A stretch of 64,000 nucleotides of DNA from Cephaloticoccus capnophilus (lineage in GTDB: Bacteria > Verrucomicrobiota > Verrucomicrobiia > Opitutales > Opitutaceae), in the NCBI RefSeq assembly GCF_001580045.1, contig NZ_LSZP01000032.1:1-64000 (forward strand), given 5' to 3'. Shown here piece by piece: positions 45,517-53,989 of the stretch. Numbering within the stretch: the stretch's first letter is position 1; every line of letters begins with the position of its first letter. The notes under the pieces are model-generated. The model saw nothing but the letters and a program-made list of their open reading frames with translations, searched no databases and was not told the DNA's origin. The translations under genes and the position numbers were made by a program.

Positions 45517-45700
45517 GCGTTGTCCGTACCCTTAACCAGATCGTGGATTGGCGCGGCAAACCGGCCAGCATCCGGTGTGACAACGGGCCAGAATATCAGA
45601 GCCGCGCAATCACCGAGTGGGCCAACGCCAAGCAGATCAAATTGGCCTATATCCAGCCCAGACAGCCGCAACAAAATGCGTATATCGAACTGCTCGACAG
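45513..45700 (+). pseudogene. IS3-family transposase (OrfB) fragment
   Basis: About 60 codons of the DDE integrase core: ERVVRTLNQIVDWRGKP, then IRCDNGPEYQSRAI with the second catalytic Asp, WANAKQIKLAYIQPRQPQQ and NAYIE with the third acidic residue. Both ends are missing: upstream it runs into the 34-bp repeat, downstream it breaks off after NAYIE into the leader of hsdM. No start codon or inverted ends belong to it. A scar of an insertion or recombination at the left edge of the restriction operon. Confidence 0.85.
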
Positions 45701-45799
45701 GAAGTCGCTACGTGCGTTTCCTGTAAAGACAATGCCCCATTTTCTTGGTTCAAGCCCCATGCTTGAGCCAAACCAAAAACTTGAAACAGGAAAAACCCT

Positions 45800-47356
45800 A
45801 TGACCAGCACCCAGCAACGCGCCGCCCTGCAACGCCAGATATGGCAAATCGCCAATGACGTGCGCGGCGCAGTCGATGGCTGGGATTTCAAGCAATACGT
45901 CCTCGGCACCCTGTTCTATCGCTTCATCAGCGAGAATTTCACCGCCTACATCGAGGCCGACGATGACAGCATCCAGTACGCCAAGCTGTCCGACAGCGTC
46001 ATCACCCCGGAAATCAAAGACGATGCCGTCAAAACCAAAGGCTACTTCATCTACCCCAGTCAGTTGTTCGCCAACGTGGCCGCCAGTGCCAACACTAACG
46101 AAAGCCTGAACACCGATCTCGCCCGTATCTTTGCCACCATCGAAAGCTCTGCCAATGGTTATCCATCAGAGCGTGACATCAAAGGCCTGTTTGCCGACTT
46201 CGACACCACCAGCAACCGCCTCGGCAACACCGTGGCCGACAAAAATGCCCGCCTGAGCGCCGTACTCAAAGGTGTCGCCGGGCTGGATTTTGGCAATTTT
46301 GAAGACAACCATATTGACCTGTTTGGTGACGCCTACGAATTCCTCATCTCCAACTACGCCGCCAATGCCGGCAAATCCGGCGGCGAATTTTTCACCCCGC
46401 AACAAGTTTCCAAACTAGTGGCGCAACTGGCCATGCACAAACAAACCCGCGTCAATAAAATCTATGACCCTGCATGCGGCTCAGGCTCGCTGCTGCTCCA
46501 AGCCAAAAAACACTTTGACGCGCATATCATAGAAGACGGGTTTTACGGCCAGGAAATCAACCACACTACGTATAACCTAGCGCGGATGAACATGTTCCTG
46601 CACAACATCAACTACGACAAGTTCAATATCCAGCTTGGCGATACGCTGCGCAACCCGCATTTCGGCGATGAAAAACCCTTTGATGCCATCGTCTCCAACC
46701 CACCGTACACGCTCAAATGGATCGGCAGCGATGACCCAACGCTCATCAATGACGACCGCTTTGCCCCGGCTGGCGTACTCGCCCCGAAATCAAAAGCTGA
46801 CTTCGCCTTTGTGCTGCACGCGCTGCACTATCTATCAGCCAAAGGCCGCGCCGCCATCGTGTGCTTCCCCGGCATCTTTTACCGGGGCGGAGCCGAGCAG
46901 AAAATCCGTCAATATCTGGTGGACAACAACTATGTCGAGAGCGTGATTTCTCTCGCGCCAAACCTGTTCTTCGGCACCACCATTGCCGTAAACATTCTGG
47001 TGCTCTCAAAACACAAACCCGATACCACCACCCAGTTCATTGATGCCAGCGCCCTGTTCAAGAAAGAAACCAACAACAACACCCTGCTTGACACGCATAT
47101 CGATAAGATCATGCAGATATTTGACAGCAAGGCGGATGCGGCACATTTTTCCAAATCGGTAGCATTTGAAGCCATCGCCAAGAATGACTACAACCTTTCC
47201 GTCAGCAGCTATGTTCAAGCTAAGGACACCCGCGAGGTGGTGGATATTGCCAAACTTAACGCCGAACTGAAAACCACCGTCGCCCGGATTGACCAACTGC
47301 GGGCACAGATCAACGCCATCGTCGCTGAGATTGAAGGCGAGGAGTTGAAGGCATGA
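45800..47356 (+). CDS. hsdM: type I restriction-modification system, DNA methyltransferase subunit
   Basis: 518 residues. N-terminal HsdM helical domain ([33 protein letters not shown]), then the N6-adenine methyltransferase core with SAM motif [13 protein letters not shown] and catalytic NPPY. A C-terminal helix pair contacts HsdS. With two HsdM, HsdS forms the methylase that protects host DNA. Closest in type to EcoR124-like (type IC) enzymes, as far as motifs and length show. It overlaps hsdS by 4 bp (ATGA). Codon use and lower GC differ from the surrounding native genes, and it follows an IS remnant, so it was probably acquired. Confidence 0.95.
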   Translation: MTSTQQRAALQRQIWQIANDVRGAVDGWDFKQYVLGTLFYRFISENFTAYIEADDDSIQYAKLSDSVITPEIKDDAVKTKGYFIYPSQLFANVAASANTNESLNTDLARIFATIESSANGYPSERDIKGLFADFDTTSNRLGNTVADKNARLSAVLKGVAGLDFGNFEDNHIDLFGDAYEFLISNYAANAGKSGGEFFTPQQVSKLVAQLAMHKQTRVNKIYDPACGSGSLLLQAKKHFDAHIIEDGFYGQEINHTTYNLARMNMFLHNINYDKFNIQLGDTLRNPHFGDEKPFDAIVSNPPYTLKWIGSDDPTLINDDRFAPAGVLAPKSKADFAFVLHALHYLSAKGRAAIVCFPGIFYRGGAEQKIRQYLVDNNYVESVISLAPNLFFGTTIAVNILVLSKHKPDTTTQFIDASALFKKETNNNTLLDTHIDKIMQIFDSKADAAHFSKSVAFEAIAKNDYNLSVSSYVQAKDTREVVDIAKLNAELKTTVARIDQLRAQINAIVAEIEGEELKA

Positions 47357-48540
47357 GCTTCTTGAAACGGCTACTAAATGAGGTTGAAGTGCAGTGGAAG
47401 CCACTTGGCGACGTAGCCGAGATTAAACGCGGCACGTCAATCACTCAGAAGAACGTAACACCCGGCGATATACCCGTGATCGCAGGCGGACGCACGCCCG
47501 CCTACTACCACAACGCCAGCAATCGCACAGGCGAAACGATCGTCATTGCAGGATCAGGGGCATATGCAGGCTTTGTTAGCTGGTGGGATCAGCCAATCTT
47601 TGTGTCCGACGCATTCACTGTAAAACCCCACGCCGAGTTGGTGCCGAGATATTGCTTTTATTGGCTTGAGGGCATGCAACAGCAATTGCATGAGTTAAAG
47701 AGCGGTGGCGGCGTCCCCCATGTTTATCCACGCGATGTGGCACCCTTGCAAATCCCCATTCCCTGCCCTGACAACCCCAAAAAATCGCTGAAAATCCAGG
47801 CCGAAATCGTTCGTATTCTGGACGCTTTCACCGAGCTTACTACCGAGCTTACTACCGAGCTTACTACCGAGCTTACTACCGAGCTTACTACCGAGCTTAC
47901 TACCCGCAAAAAACAATACAACTATTATCGTGACCAGTTGTTGAATTTTAAAAACGGGGATGTTGAGTGGAAGGCTCTTGGGTCTGTTACGACAATAAAG
48001 ACAGGCCAGTCCGTAAATAAGCAAATAATTTCTGCTTACCCTGGTGCTTACCCTGTGATTAACAGCGGTCGCGAACCCCTTTGATTCATCAACGTGTGGA
48101 ATACTGATAACGATCCGATCGGAATCACGACACGGGGCGCTGGCGTGGGATCAATTACATGGCAGGAAGGAAAATACTTTCGCGGAAACTTGAATTACTC
48201 CGTCACCATCAATAGTAACCATGAAATTAGTAAAAGGTATCTTTATCACCTATTGCTTGAAATGCAATCAGAAATTCAGGCTTTGTGCACGTTTGATGGG
48301 ATTCCTGCTTTAAATGCAGGCAATTTAAAAGAAATGCAAATCCCCATTCCCTGCCCTAACAACCCCAAAAAATCGCTGGCAATCCAGGCCGAAATCGTCC
48401 GTATTTTGGACAAATTTGACACCCTGACCACCTCCATCAGCGAAGGCTTGCCCCGCGAGATCGAATTGCGTCAAAAGCAATACGAGTACTACCGTGATCT
48501 GCTGTTAAGCTTCCCCAAACCGGATATCGCACATGGTTGA
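47353..48540 (+). pseudogene. hsdS: type I specificity subunit with an in-frame stop (may act as a half-subunit)
   Basis: The reading frame is continuous from 47353 to 48540 except for one TGA at 48082-48084. Part one (243 residues) contains target-recognition domain 1 and the central conserved region, with six ELTT repeats (residues 161-184) followed by RKKQYNYYRDQLL. Just before the stop the second domain reads GREPL, and it resumes in the same frame as FINVWNTDNDPIGITTRGAGVGSITW. In relatives I recall a Gly codon here (EPLGYIN), so GGA to TGA is the simplest change. Part two holds the rest of domain 2 and the second conserved helix ([15 protein letters not shown]). Truncated HsdS proteins with one recognition domain can dimerise and still work in EcoDXXI- and NgoAV-type systems. 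Confidence 0.85.
47833..47904 (+). repeat. six tandem 12-bp repeats inside hsdS
   Basis: Six exact copies of GAGCTTACTACC, encoding ELTT each. They lie in the central conserved helix that spaces the two DNA-recognition domains. In EcoR124I and EcoR124II a change from two to three 12-bp repeats (TAEL) alters the spacer in the recognised site. Six copies is more than those examples, and such identical repeats are prone to slippage. Confidence 0.95.
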
Positions 48541-51500
48541 CTTCAGCAAGCCGATTGCCGAATCGAACAACTTCATCGTCCTCGACAGGTACGTCAAAGA
48601 GTGGAAGGTTGCTGAAAGCTACCAAAGCGAAGGCGACCTAGAACGCGAGTTCATCCAGGATTTGGTCAATCAAGGGTATGAATATCTGCCGGAACTGAAA
48701 ACCCCGGAAGCGCTACTAATCAACGTGCGCGAACAGTTGCAGGCGCTGAACCATGTTCGCTTCTCGGACGGCGAATGGGCACGTTTCATGGAAACCTGGC
48801 TGGACAAGCCTGGCGATGGAATCGTCGAAAAAACCCGCAAGATTCATGACGACTATATCCATGACTTCGTGTTCGACGACGGCCGTATCCAGAACATCAC
48901 CCTGCTCGACAAGAAGCACATCACCCGCAACAAAGTGCAGGTGATCAAGCAGTTCGAGCAAACTGGCAGCCATGTCAACCGCTATGACGTAACGGTGCTG
49001 GTCAACGGCCTGCCGCTGGTGCAGGTAGAGCTGAAAAAGCGCGGTGTCGCCATCCGCGAGGCCTTCAACCAGGTGCATCGCTACAGCAAGGAGAGCTTCA
49101 ACAGCGAACATTCGCTGTTCAGATATTTGCAGTTGTTCGTTATCTCCAACGGCACCGATACCCGTTATTTTGCCAATACCACCCAGCTCAGCAAGCACAG
49201 TTTCGATTTTACCATCCACTGGGCCAAAGCTGACAACAGTCCGATCACTGATCTGAAAGACTTTACCGCGACTTTTTTCCAACAGCACACGCTTGTCAAT
49301 GTGCTGCTGACCTATTCGGTGTTCGACGTCGGCAATGCCCTGTTGGTGATGCGCCCCTACCAGATTGCCGCGACCGAGCGCATCTTGTGGAAAATCAAGA
49401 GTGCCTATCAGGCTAAGCATTGGAGCCGCACCGAGGGCAGCGGCTACGTCTGGCATACGACGGGATCGGGCAAAACCCTGACCAGCTTTAAGGCCGCGCG
49501 TCTGGCGACGGCGCTGGAGTTCATCGACAAGGTGTTCTTCGTGGTGGACCGCAAGGATCTGGATTACCAGACCATGAAGGAATACCAGCGCTTTTCGCCC
49601 GGGAGCGTCAACGGTTCAGACAGCACGGCGGGCCTGAAGCGCAACCTGGGCAAGAACGACAACAAGATCATTGTCACGACCATCCAGAAGCTCAATAACC
49701 TGATGCGCAGTGAACACGACTTGCCGGTGTATCGCCAACAGGTGGTGTTTATCTTCGACGAGTGCCATCGCAGCCAATTTGGCGAGGCGCAGAAAAACCT
49801 GAAGAAGAGGTTCAAGAGGTTCTACCAGTTCGGTTTTACCGGTACGCCGATCTTCCCGGATAACGCACTGGGCGCAAAGACCACCGCCAGCGTGTTCGGC
49901 TGTCGGTTACACTCCTATGTCATCACCGATGCCATCCGCGACGAAAAAGTGCTCAAATTCAAGGTAGATTACAACGATGTACGTCCGCAGTTCAAAGCCA
50001 TCGAAAGCGAACAGGATGAAAAGAAGCTCAGTGCGGCGGAAAACCGGCAGGCGTTGCTGCATCCTGAGCGCATTCGTGAGATCACCCGCTATATCCTGAA
50101 CAATTTTCAACAAAAAACCCATCGCTTGCAAGCGGGCAGTAATGGTTACAATGCCATGTTTGCGGTCAGCAGTGTGGATGCGGCCAAGCTGTATTATGAG
50201 TCATTCAAAGTCTTGCAAAAAGATGGCGATAAACCGCTCAAAGTCGCCACCATCTTCTCGTTTGCCGCCAATGAAGAACAACATGCGAAAGGTGATATTG
50301 CCGATGAGAGCTTTGAAATTTCGGCGCTGAACAAGAGCGCCAAGGAGTTTTTGAGCGCCGCCATTGCCGATTATAATACGCTGTTCAAAACCAATTTCGG
50401 CGTAGACGGCAAAGGATTCCAGAATTACTACCGGGATATTGCCAAGCGGGTCAAACAGCAGGAGGTTGATTTGCTGATTGTGGTCGGCATGTTTCTGACC
50501 GGCTTCGATGCGCCCACGCTGAACACCTTGTTTGTGGACAAAAACCTGCGCTACCACGGCTTGATCCAGGCCTATTCGCGTACCAACCGTATCCATGATG
50601 CCAGCAAGAGCTTTGGCAATATTGTGACTTTTCGTGATCTGGAACAGGCCACCATCGATGCCATCACCCTGTTTGGCGATAAAAATACCCACAATGTCGT
50701 GCTGGAAAAAAGTTACCGCGACTATATGGAAGGTTTTACCGATGCCACCACCGATAAAACACGGCGCGGCTTTATGGATGTGGTCAGTGAATTGGAACAG
50801 CGCTTCCCCGACCCCGCCCAAATCATCAGGGAGTCTGACAAGAAATCCTTTGTCAAATTGTTCGGCGAATATTTGCGGCTTGAGAATGTGCTGCAAAACT
50901 ACGATGAATTCGCCAGCCTGAAAGCCCTGCAAAATATCGACATGAATGATGTTCAGGCGGTTGAGGCATTCAAAGCGCGATATTATTTGAGCGATGCTGA
51001 CCTGACGGCACTGCAAGCCATCAAGCTCCCTTCCAAACGCACGATTCAAAACTGCAGTTCAACCTATCACGACATCCGCGAGTGGCAACGCCAGAAACGC
51101 TTTGCAGCGGAAAAAGAAAGCTCCTCGATTGACTGGAATGATGTGGTGTTTGAGGTGGATCTCCTCAAATCACAGGAAATCAATCTTGATTACATCTTGG
51201 GGTTGGTTTTTGAAAACAACAAAAAGATCAACAACAAAGATGCCTTGATCGAAGATATCCGCCGGATGATTCGCGCCAGTCTTGGCAACCGCGCCAAGGA
51301 AACACTGGTGGTTGATTTCATCCACCAAACCGACCTTGACCAGCTTGGCGACAAACCCGAGATGATTGCCGCCTTTTTCAGCTTTGCCCAGGCCGAGCAG
51401 CAACGCGAAGCGCGGGCGATCATCGATGCGGAAGGTTTGCAACCTGAAGCGGCGACACGTTATCTTCAAATTTCACTCAAACGCGAATGTGCCAGCGAGA

Positions 51501-51634
51501 ACGGCACCGAACTCAATGCCCTCCTGCCCAAGATGAGCCCGCTCAATCCGGCGTACCTGACCAAAAAGCAAAGCGTCTTTCAGAAGATTGCCGCGTTCGT
51601 CGAAAAATTCAAAGGGGTAGGTGGGCAGGTGTAA
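48533..51634 (+). CDS. hsdR: type I restriction-modification system, endonuclease/translocase subunit
   Basis: 1033 residues, complete. An N-terminal PD-(D/E)xK nuclease has Asp in [11 protein letters not shown] and the pair ELK in [12 protein letters not shown]. Two RecA-like helicase domains follow, with Walker [21 protein letters not shown]-like [10 protein letters not shown], motif [12 protein letters not shown] and later [21 protein letters not shown] and YSRTNR. A helical C-terminal region binds the methylase core. The ATG overlaps the hsdS stop by 8 bp. It cuts unmethylated DNA after ATP-driven translocation. Intact, so the state of hsdS decides whether restriction is active. Confidence 0.96.
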   Translation: MVDFSKPIAESNNFIVLDRYVKEWKVAESYQSEGDLEREFIQDLVNQGYEYLPELKTPEALLINVREQLQALNHVRFSDGEWARFMETWLDKPGDGIVEKTRKIHDDYIHDFVFDDGRIQNITLLDKKHITRNKVQVIKQFEQTGSHVNRYDVTVLVNGLPLVQVELKKRGVAIREAFNQVHRYSKESFNSEHSLFRYLQLFVISNGTDTRYFANTTQLSKHSFDFTIHWAKADNSPITDLKDFTATFFQQHTLVNVLLTYSVFDVGNALLVMRPYQIAATERILWKIKSAYQAKHWSRTEGSGYVWHTTGSGKTLTSFKAARLATALEFIDKVFFVVDRKDLDYQTMKEYQRFSPGSVNGSDSTAGLKRNLGKNDNKIIVTTIQKLNNLMRSEHDLPVYRQQVVFIFDECHRSQFGEAQKNLKKRFKRFYQFGFTGTPIFPDNALGAKTTASVFGCRLHSYVITDAIRDEKVLKFKVDYNDVRPQFKAIESEQDEKKLSAAENRQALLHPERIREITRYILNNFQQKTHRLQAGSNGYNAMFAVSSVDAAKLYYESFKVLQKDGDKPLKVATIFSFAANEEQHAKGDIADESFEISALNKSAKEFLSAAIADYNTLFKTNFGVDGKGFQNYYRDIAKRVKQQEVDLLIVVGMFLTGFDAPTLNTLFVDKNLRYHGLIQAYSRTNRIHDASKSFGNIVTFRDLEQATIDAITLFGDKNTHNVVLEKSYRDYMEGFTDATTDKTRRGFMDVVSELEQRFPDPAQIIRESDKKSFVKLFGEYLRLENVLQNYDEFASLKALQNIDMNDVQAVEAFKARYYLSDADLTALQAIKLPSKRTIQNCSSTYHDIREWQRQKRFAAEKESSSIDWNDVVFEVDLLKSQEINLDYILGLVFENNKKINNKDALIEDIRRMIRASLGNRAKETLVVDFIHQTDLDQLGDKPEMIAAFFSFAQAEQQREARAIIDAEGLQPEAATRYLQISLKRECASENGTELNALLPKMSPLNPAYLTKKQSVFQKIAAFVEKFKGVGGQV

Positions 51635-51761
51635 GCGACCAGAGCTATCGCACAGGCGGTAAAGCTGCTTGGTCGACGTACAGACCCCGTGGAGATACTT
51701 GGTGTGAGTAGCAAAAAATTGATCCTCAACAGCACCGCCGAGTTTTTGATTTTCACTGGCC

Positions 51762-51868
51762 AGGCTGGCCGCCTCGCGGGTTGAAATCGTCGATGACGTT
51801 GAGCAAGCGAATACTGCGACCATCGGCGAGCGGGTCGTGCATGAAGCCCATCGACCAGGTCCTAGGAC
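51762..51868 (-). pseudogene. IS3-family transposase (OrfB) fragment
   Basis: Minus-strand translation gives [19 protein letters not shown], then NVIDDFN. This is the start of the integrase core of IS3-type OrfB, where family members read WSMDFxxDxLxxGRxxRxLNVxDDFxRE. The catalytic first Asp (WSMDF) has become Gly, and the frame shifts after DDFN. Only about 35 codons remain. It marks the right edge of the restriction operon, in inverted orientation to the left remnant. Confidence 0.8.
51771..51804 (+). repeat. 34-bp direct repeat, right copy
   Basis: Matches 45483-45516 in 32 of 34 positions and same orientation. It lies within the minus-strand IS3 fragment. Recombination between the two copies would delete the complete hsdMSR operon. 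Confidence 0.75.
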
Positions 51869-51878
51869 AGGATCGACT

Positions 51879-52727
51879 TTAGCGATCTGTGCTTACCGGG
51901 GGCACGACCTTGTAATTTTGATTTATCGTGCGCCTATTTAAGCCGTACGTATGCCGCCCCAGCAACTTGGCAAATTGGCTGTCGTAAGTCTCGCCATTAA
52001 AAATAACTGGATTCAGCTCTAATCGTGGTCTGCCAAAACCAAAACGCGGCGGCAACACTTTCCCCCAGCTAAACGCTTCGGCAGGCACCTTAGTCCCTGC
52101 TGGCTCAATCAGCAATATCACGGCGCCCTCGCGCTCAATAATAATAGTCAAATAATCGTCGCTGTATAAATCAGCAATGGGTGAGTTCGCGCAGATAATC
52201 AGATCAATCTCATGCGGCTTGTAATGCGAAAGCTCAGTCCGGGTTGACACTAGACCAAATGAAAATTTCCCAAAAATGTTTTTGTATGAGGCTTTTTCCA
52301 GCTCCCATTGATTGGCATTGATACAAGCGGCCACGCGGGCAACCTCATCCGCGCCAAACTGCTCAGGCGGGAAATACAACGTAAACCCCGAACGGGTAAT
52401 CTGTTCACGAAGCTCAGGATCCACCTGGTGCAGATACTTAAGCAGATACTTGTCATAGCCGTTGTAACTAATTCCTGTTAGCACAACACCGCGATAACGA
52501 TAACGAATATCTAAAAAAGCAGTCCCGGCCAGGCTAGGGTTATAAGGTCGTACATCAATCACAAACTCACCATCTGGGCAATCAAGACGGGCAATCAACT
52601 GATACCTAACCGGAATAACTTCCGGAAACATCAAGACGAGCATTAGCAAAAGCAACGCGCAGAATAATACCAAAACAGTCATGATCATTGACATCATCGG
52701 CTTTCCACGTAGAATAATTTTTTTCAC
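51879..52727 (-). CDS. unrecognised membrane-anchored protein
   Basis: 282 residues from a GTG at 52727. One N-terminal membrane segment (SMIMTVLVLFCALLLLMLVLMF) is followed by a soluble, mixed alpha/beta domain probably in the periplasm (RYQLIARLDCPDGEFVIDVRPY, then YLTIIIEREGAVILLIEPAG). I recognise no family. The start codon overlaps the stop of a 28-codon ORF in a GTGA arrangement, so translation is probably coupled. Composition is lower in GC than native genes. Its place beside a restriction system and downstream of an EamA transporter suggests accessory cargo, but the function is open. Confidence 0.65.
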   Translation of the reverse strand: MKKIILRGKPMMSMIMTVLVLFCALLLLMLVLMFPEVIPVRYQLIARLDCPDGEFVIDVRPYNPSLAGTAFLDIRYRYRGVVLTGISYNGYDKYLLKYLHQVDPELREQITRSGFTLYFPPEQFGADEVARVAACINANQWELEKASYKNIFGKFSFGLVSTRTELSHYKPHEIDLIICANSPIADLYSDDYLTIIIEREGAVILLIEPAGTKVPAEAFSWGKVLPPRFGFGRPRLELNPVIFNGETYDSQFAKLLGRHTYGLNRRTINQNYKVVPPVSTDR

Positions 52728-52810
52728 TGGTCGTTGATTGACGCGAGCTCAGGGGTTGCTCCCGCTTCAAACATCTCAAGTAAGACCTCATGAATATTGA
52801 ATATCGGCAT
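52724..52810 (-). CDS. 28-codon small ORF coupled to the downstream membrane protein
   Basis: Encodes MPIFNIHEVLLEMF followed by EAGATPELASINDQ. A Shine-Dalgarno-like GGAGAG lies 7 bases before the ATG, and its stop overlaps the GTG of the next gene (GTGA). It begins 23 bases after the EamA stop. It may be a leader peptide that couples translation, a small protein, or the remnant of a longer gene. It is too short for the coding case to be firm. Confidence 0.45.
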   Translation of the reverse strand: MPIFNIHEVLLEMFEAGATPELASINDQ

Positions 52811-52832
52811 ATCAAATCTCTCCATTTCTCAA

Positions 52833-53714
52833 TCATTTTTTTCTACAAAGTCCCACACCTAACAGCGCAAACCCAAAGCCGAGTATCTGCAGCGCAGTGA
52901 GCTTGTCGCCAAACAACAACCAAGCCTCCAATGCAGCCAGCGGTGGGGCAAGCAGCATCAAGGATGTCGTTTTCGTCGCGCTCCCACCGCGAACCAACAA
53001 GACAAGAAGATAGGTTCCAAGCCCGGACAGAATGAGCACAGCCCACGAGAGCGCAACCAGGAACTGGGCGTTAAGCGATAATCGGGACTCGCCCAGCAGC
53101 AATGCCAGCGCAATGGCAGTAAGCGTGGCCGATGCGTTCTGGATCGCCAGGGACGGCAATAACTCAGATTTCGCGATAGACATTTTCTGCATGATGGTTC
53201 CCCAGGTTATGGACAACACGGAAACCAGTGCGATGATCGGAACCACGAAGGTGTAGCTTTGTGTTCCTTGCAGGCCGATGGTTGGAAAAAGCACCATCGC
53301 AACGCCAGCTAGACCGACAAGAATGCCCGCAGTCTGGATGGGCTTGACGTTCTCGCGCATAAACGCGACGCCGATCACCATGGTGAATGCTGGCTGCAAG
53401 GCCCCTAGCAGCGCCATGAGCGCGGCAGGAAACCCCTGTGATATGGCCCAATAGCTTCCACCAAGGTAGATGCCATTGATGAATACGCCCGCCAGCGCAT
53501 GTTTGTGCCACTCGGTAACAGGGGGAAACTTCCTCCTGAGTACCATCGCGATGACCGCGAAAAGCAGAAATGAAAGAAAAAACCTGATCGCCAGGAATAT
53601 GTTTGGAGAGGCTGAATCTACGATCAGCCTGCCAACAATAAACCCTGTGGACCAGAGCAGCACAAAGAGGCCGGGGATCAGTAAAGCGGCGCCTGCGTTT
53701 TTATTTTCTGTCAT
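52833..53714 (-). CDS. EamA/DMT-family transporter
   Basis: 293 residues with about ten hydrophobic helices in two EamA repeats (LLIPGLFVLLWSTGFIVGRL opening the first; IIALVSVLSITWGTIMQKMS the second). The family signatures are the Gly/Trp-rich first helix and the small-residue stretch AALMALLGALQPAFTMVIG. Members export metabolites such as amino acids or nucleosides. The ending LGFGFALLGVGLCRKK is typical. Codon use and composition resemble proteobacterial genes more than its native neighbours; probably acquired. Confidence 0.88.
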   Translation of the reverse strand: MTENKNAGAALLIPGLFVLLWSTGFIVGRLIVDSASPNIFLAIRFFLSFLLFAVIAMVLRRKFPPVTEWHKHALAGVFINGIYLGGSYWAISQGFPAALMALLGALQPAFTMVIGVAFMRENVKPIQTAGILVGLAGVAMVLFPTIGLQGTQSYTFVVPIIALVSVLSITWGTIMQKMSIAKSELLPSLAIQNASATLTAIALALLLGESRLSLNAQFLVALSWAVLILSGLGTYLLVLLVRGGSATKTTSLMLLAPPLAALEAWLLFGDKLTALQILGFGFALLGVGLCRKK

Positions 53715-53733
53715 GCGTACATTCTGGTGTGTG

Positions 53734-53838
53734 TCAGAGCGTGCGATCGGTCATGAAGTACACGGCGGGTGGTTCAGGTAGCCTTGAGAAGGCAGGGAAA
53801 TCGAGAAGTTTCATCGCGATATCGACAACGGCCATCAT
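53734..53838 (-). pseudogene. possible C-terminal remnant of an unidentified protein
   Basis: Minus-strand frame of 34 codons reading MMAVVDIAMKLLDFPAF, then SRLPEPPAVYFMTDRTL and a stop. It continues upstream as AWAKRKA to an in-frame TAA, so no full gene exists. The composition and hydrophobic pattern look protein-like. It sits at the right boundary of the foreign segment, directly before the EamA start. Confidence 0.35.
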
Positions 53839-53866
53839 CGCCTTGCGCTTTGCCCAAGCTTACCGA

Positions 53867-53897
53867 GGTCAATGGGAGGCGGTCATTGACCGCCTCC
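53867..53897. promoter_or_regulatory. overlapping palindromes before the sugar kinase
   Basis: A perfect 23-bp palindrome (GGAGGCGGTCA, T, TGACCGCCTCC) at 53875-53897 overlaps a second inverted repeat GGTCAATG/CATTGACC at 53867-53891. Only one can form at a time. It lies 93 bp before the kinase ATG and could be an operator or an attenuator; it may also be a scar of the island edge. Confidence 0.5.
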
Positions 53898-53989
53898 GCA
53901 ATGAATCGCATAGGCACTCCCTTGACTGTCCTGCACGGGCTTTCTTGCTTCGCGCCTCACACGTTAAGCCCCCCAACCCCAAATCCCCC

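Larger units (their letters stand above)
51635..51878. other. gap after hsdR with IS remnants
   Basis: No intact gene. The left 130 bp show no recognisable content. The right part holds the second IS3 fragment on the minus strand and the right copy of the 34-bp repeat. Confidence 0.5.

Noticed and set aside
45474-45803. 109-codon frame as an intact small gene
   Set aside because: Only the middle is protein-like, matching an IS3 transposase core; the ends are leader and repeat sequence.
47833-47904. Tandem repeats as a CRISPR array
   Set aside because: Units are 12 bp, contiguous without spacers and in frame within hsdS.
48082-48084. TGA in hsdS read as selenocysteine or as a reassigned codon
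   Set aside because: Relatives as I recall have Gly here, no selenocysteine-inserting hairpin is evident, and other genes in the window use TGA as a normal stop (e.g. dapB).
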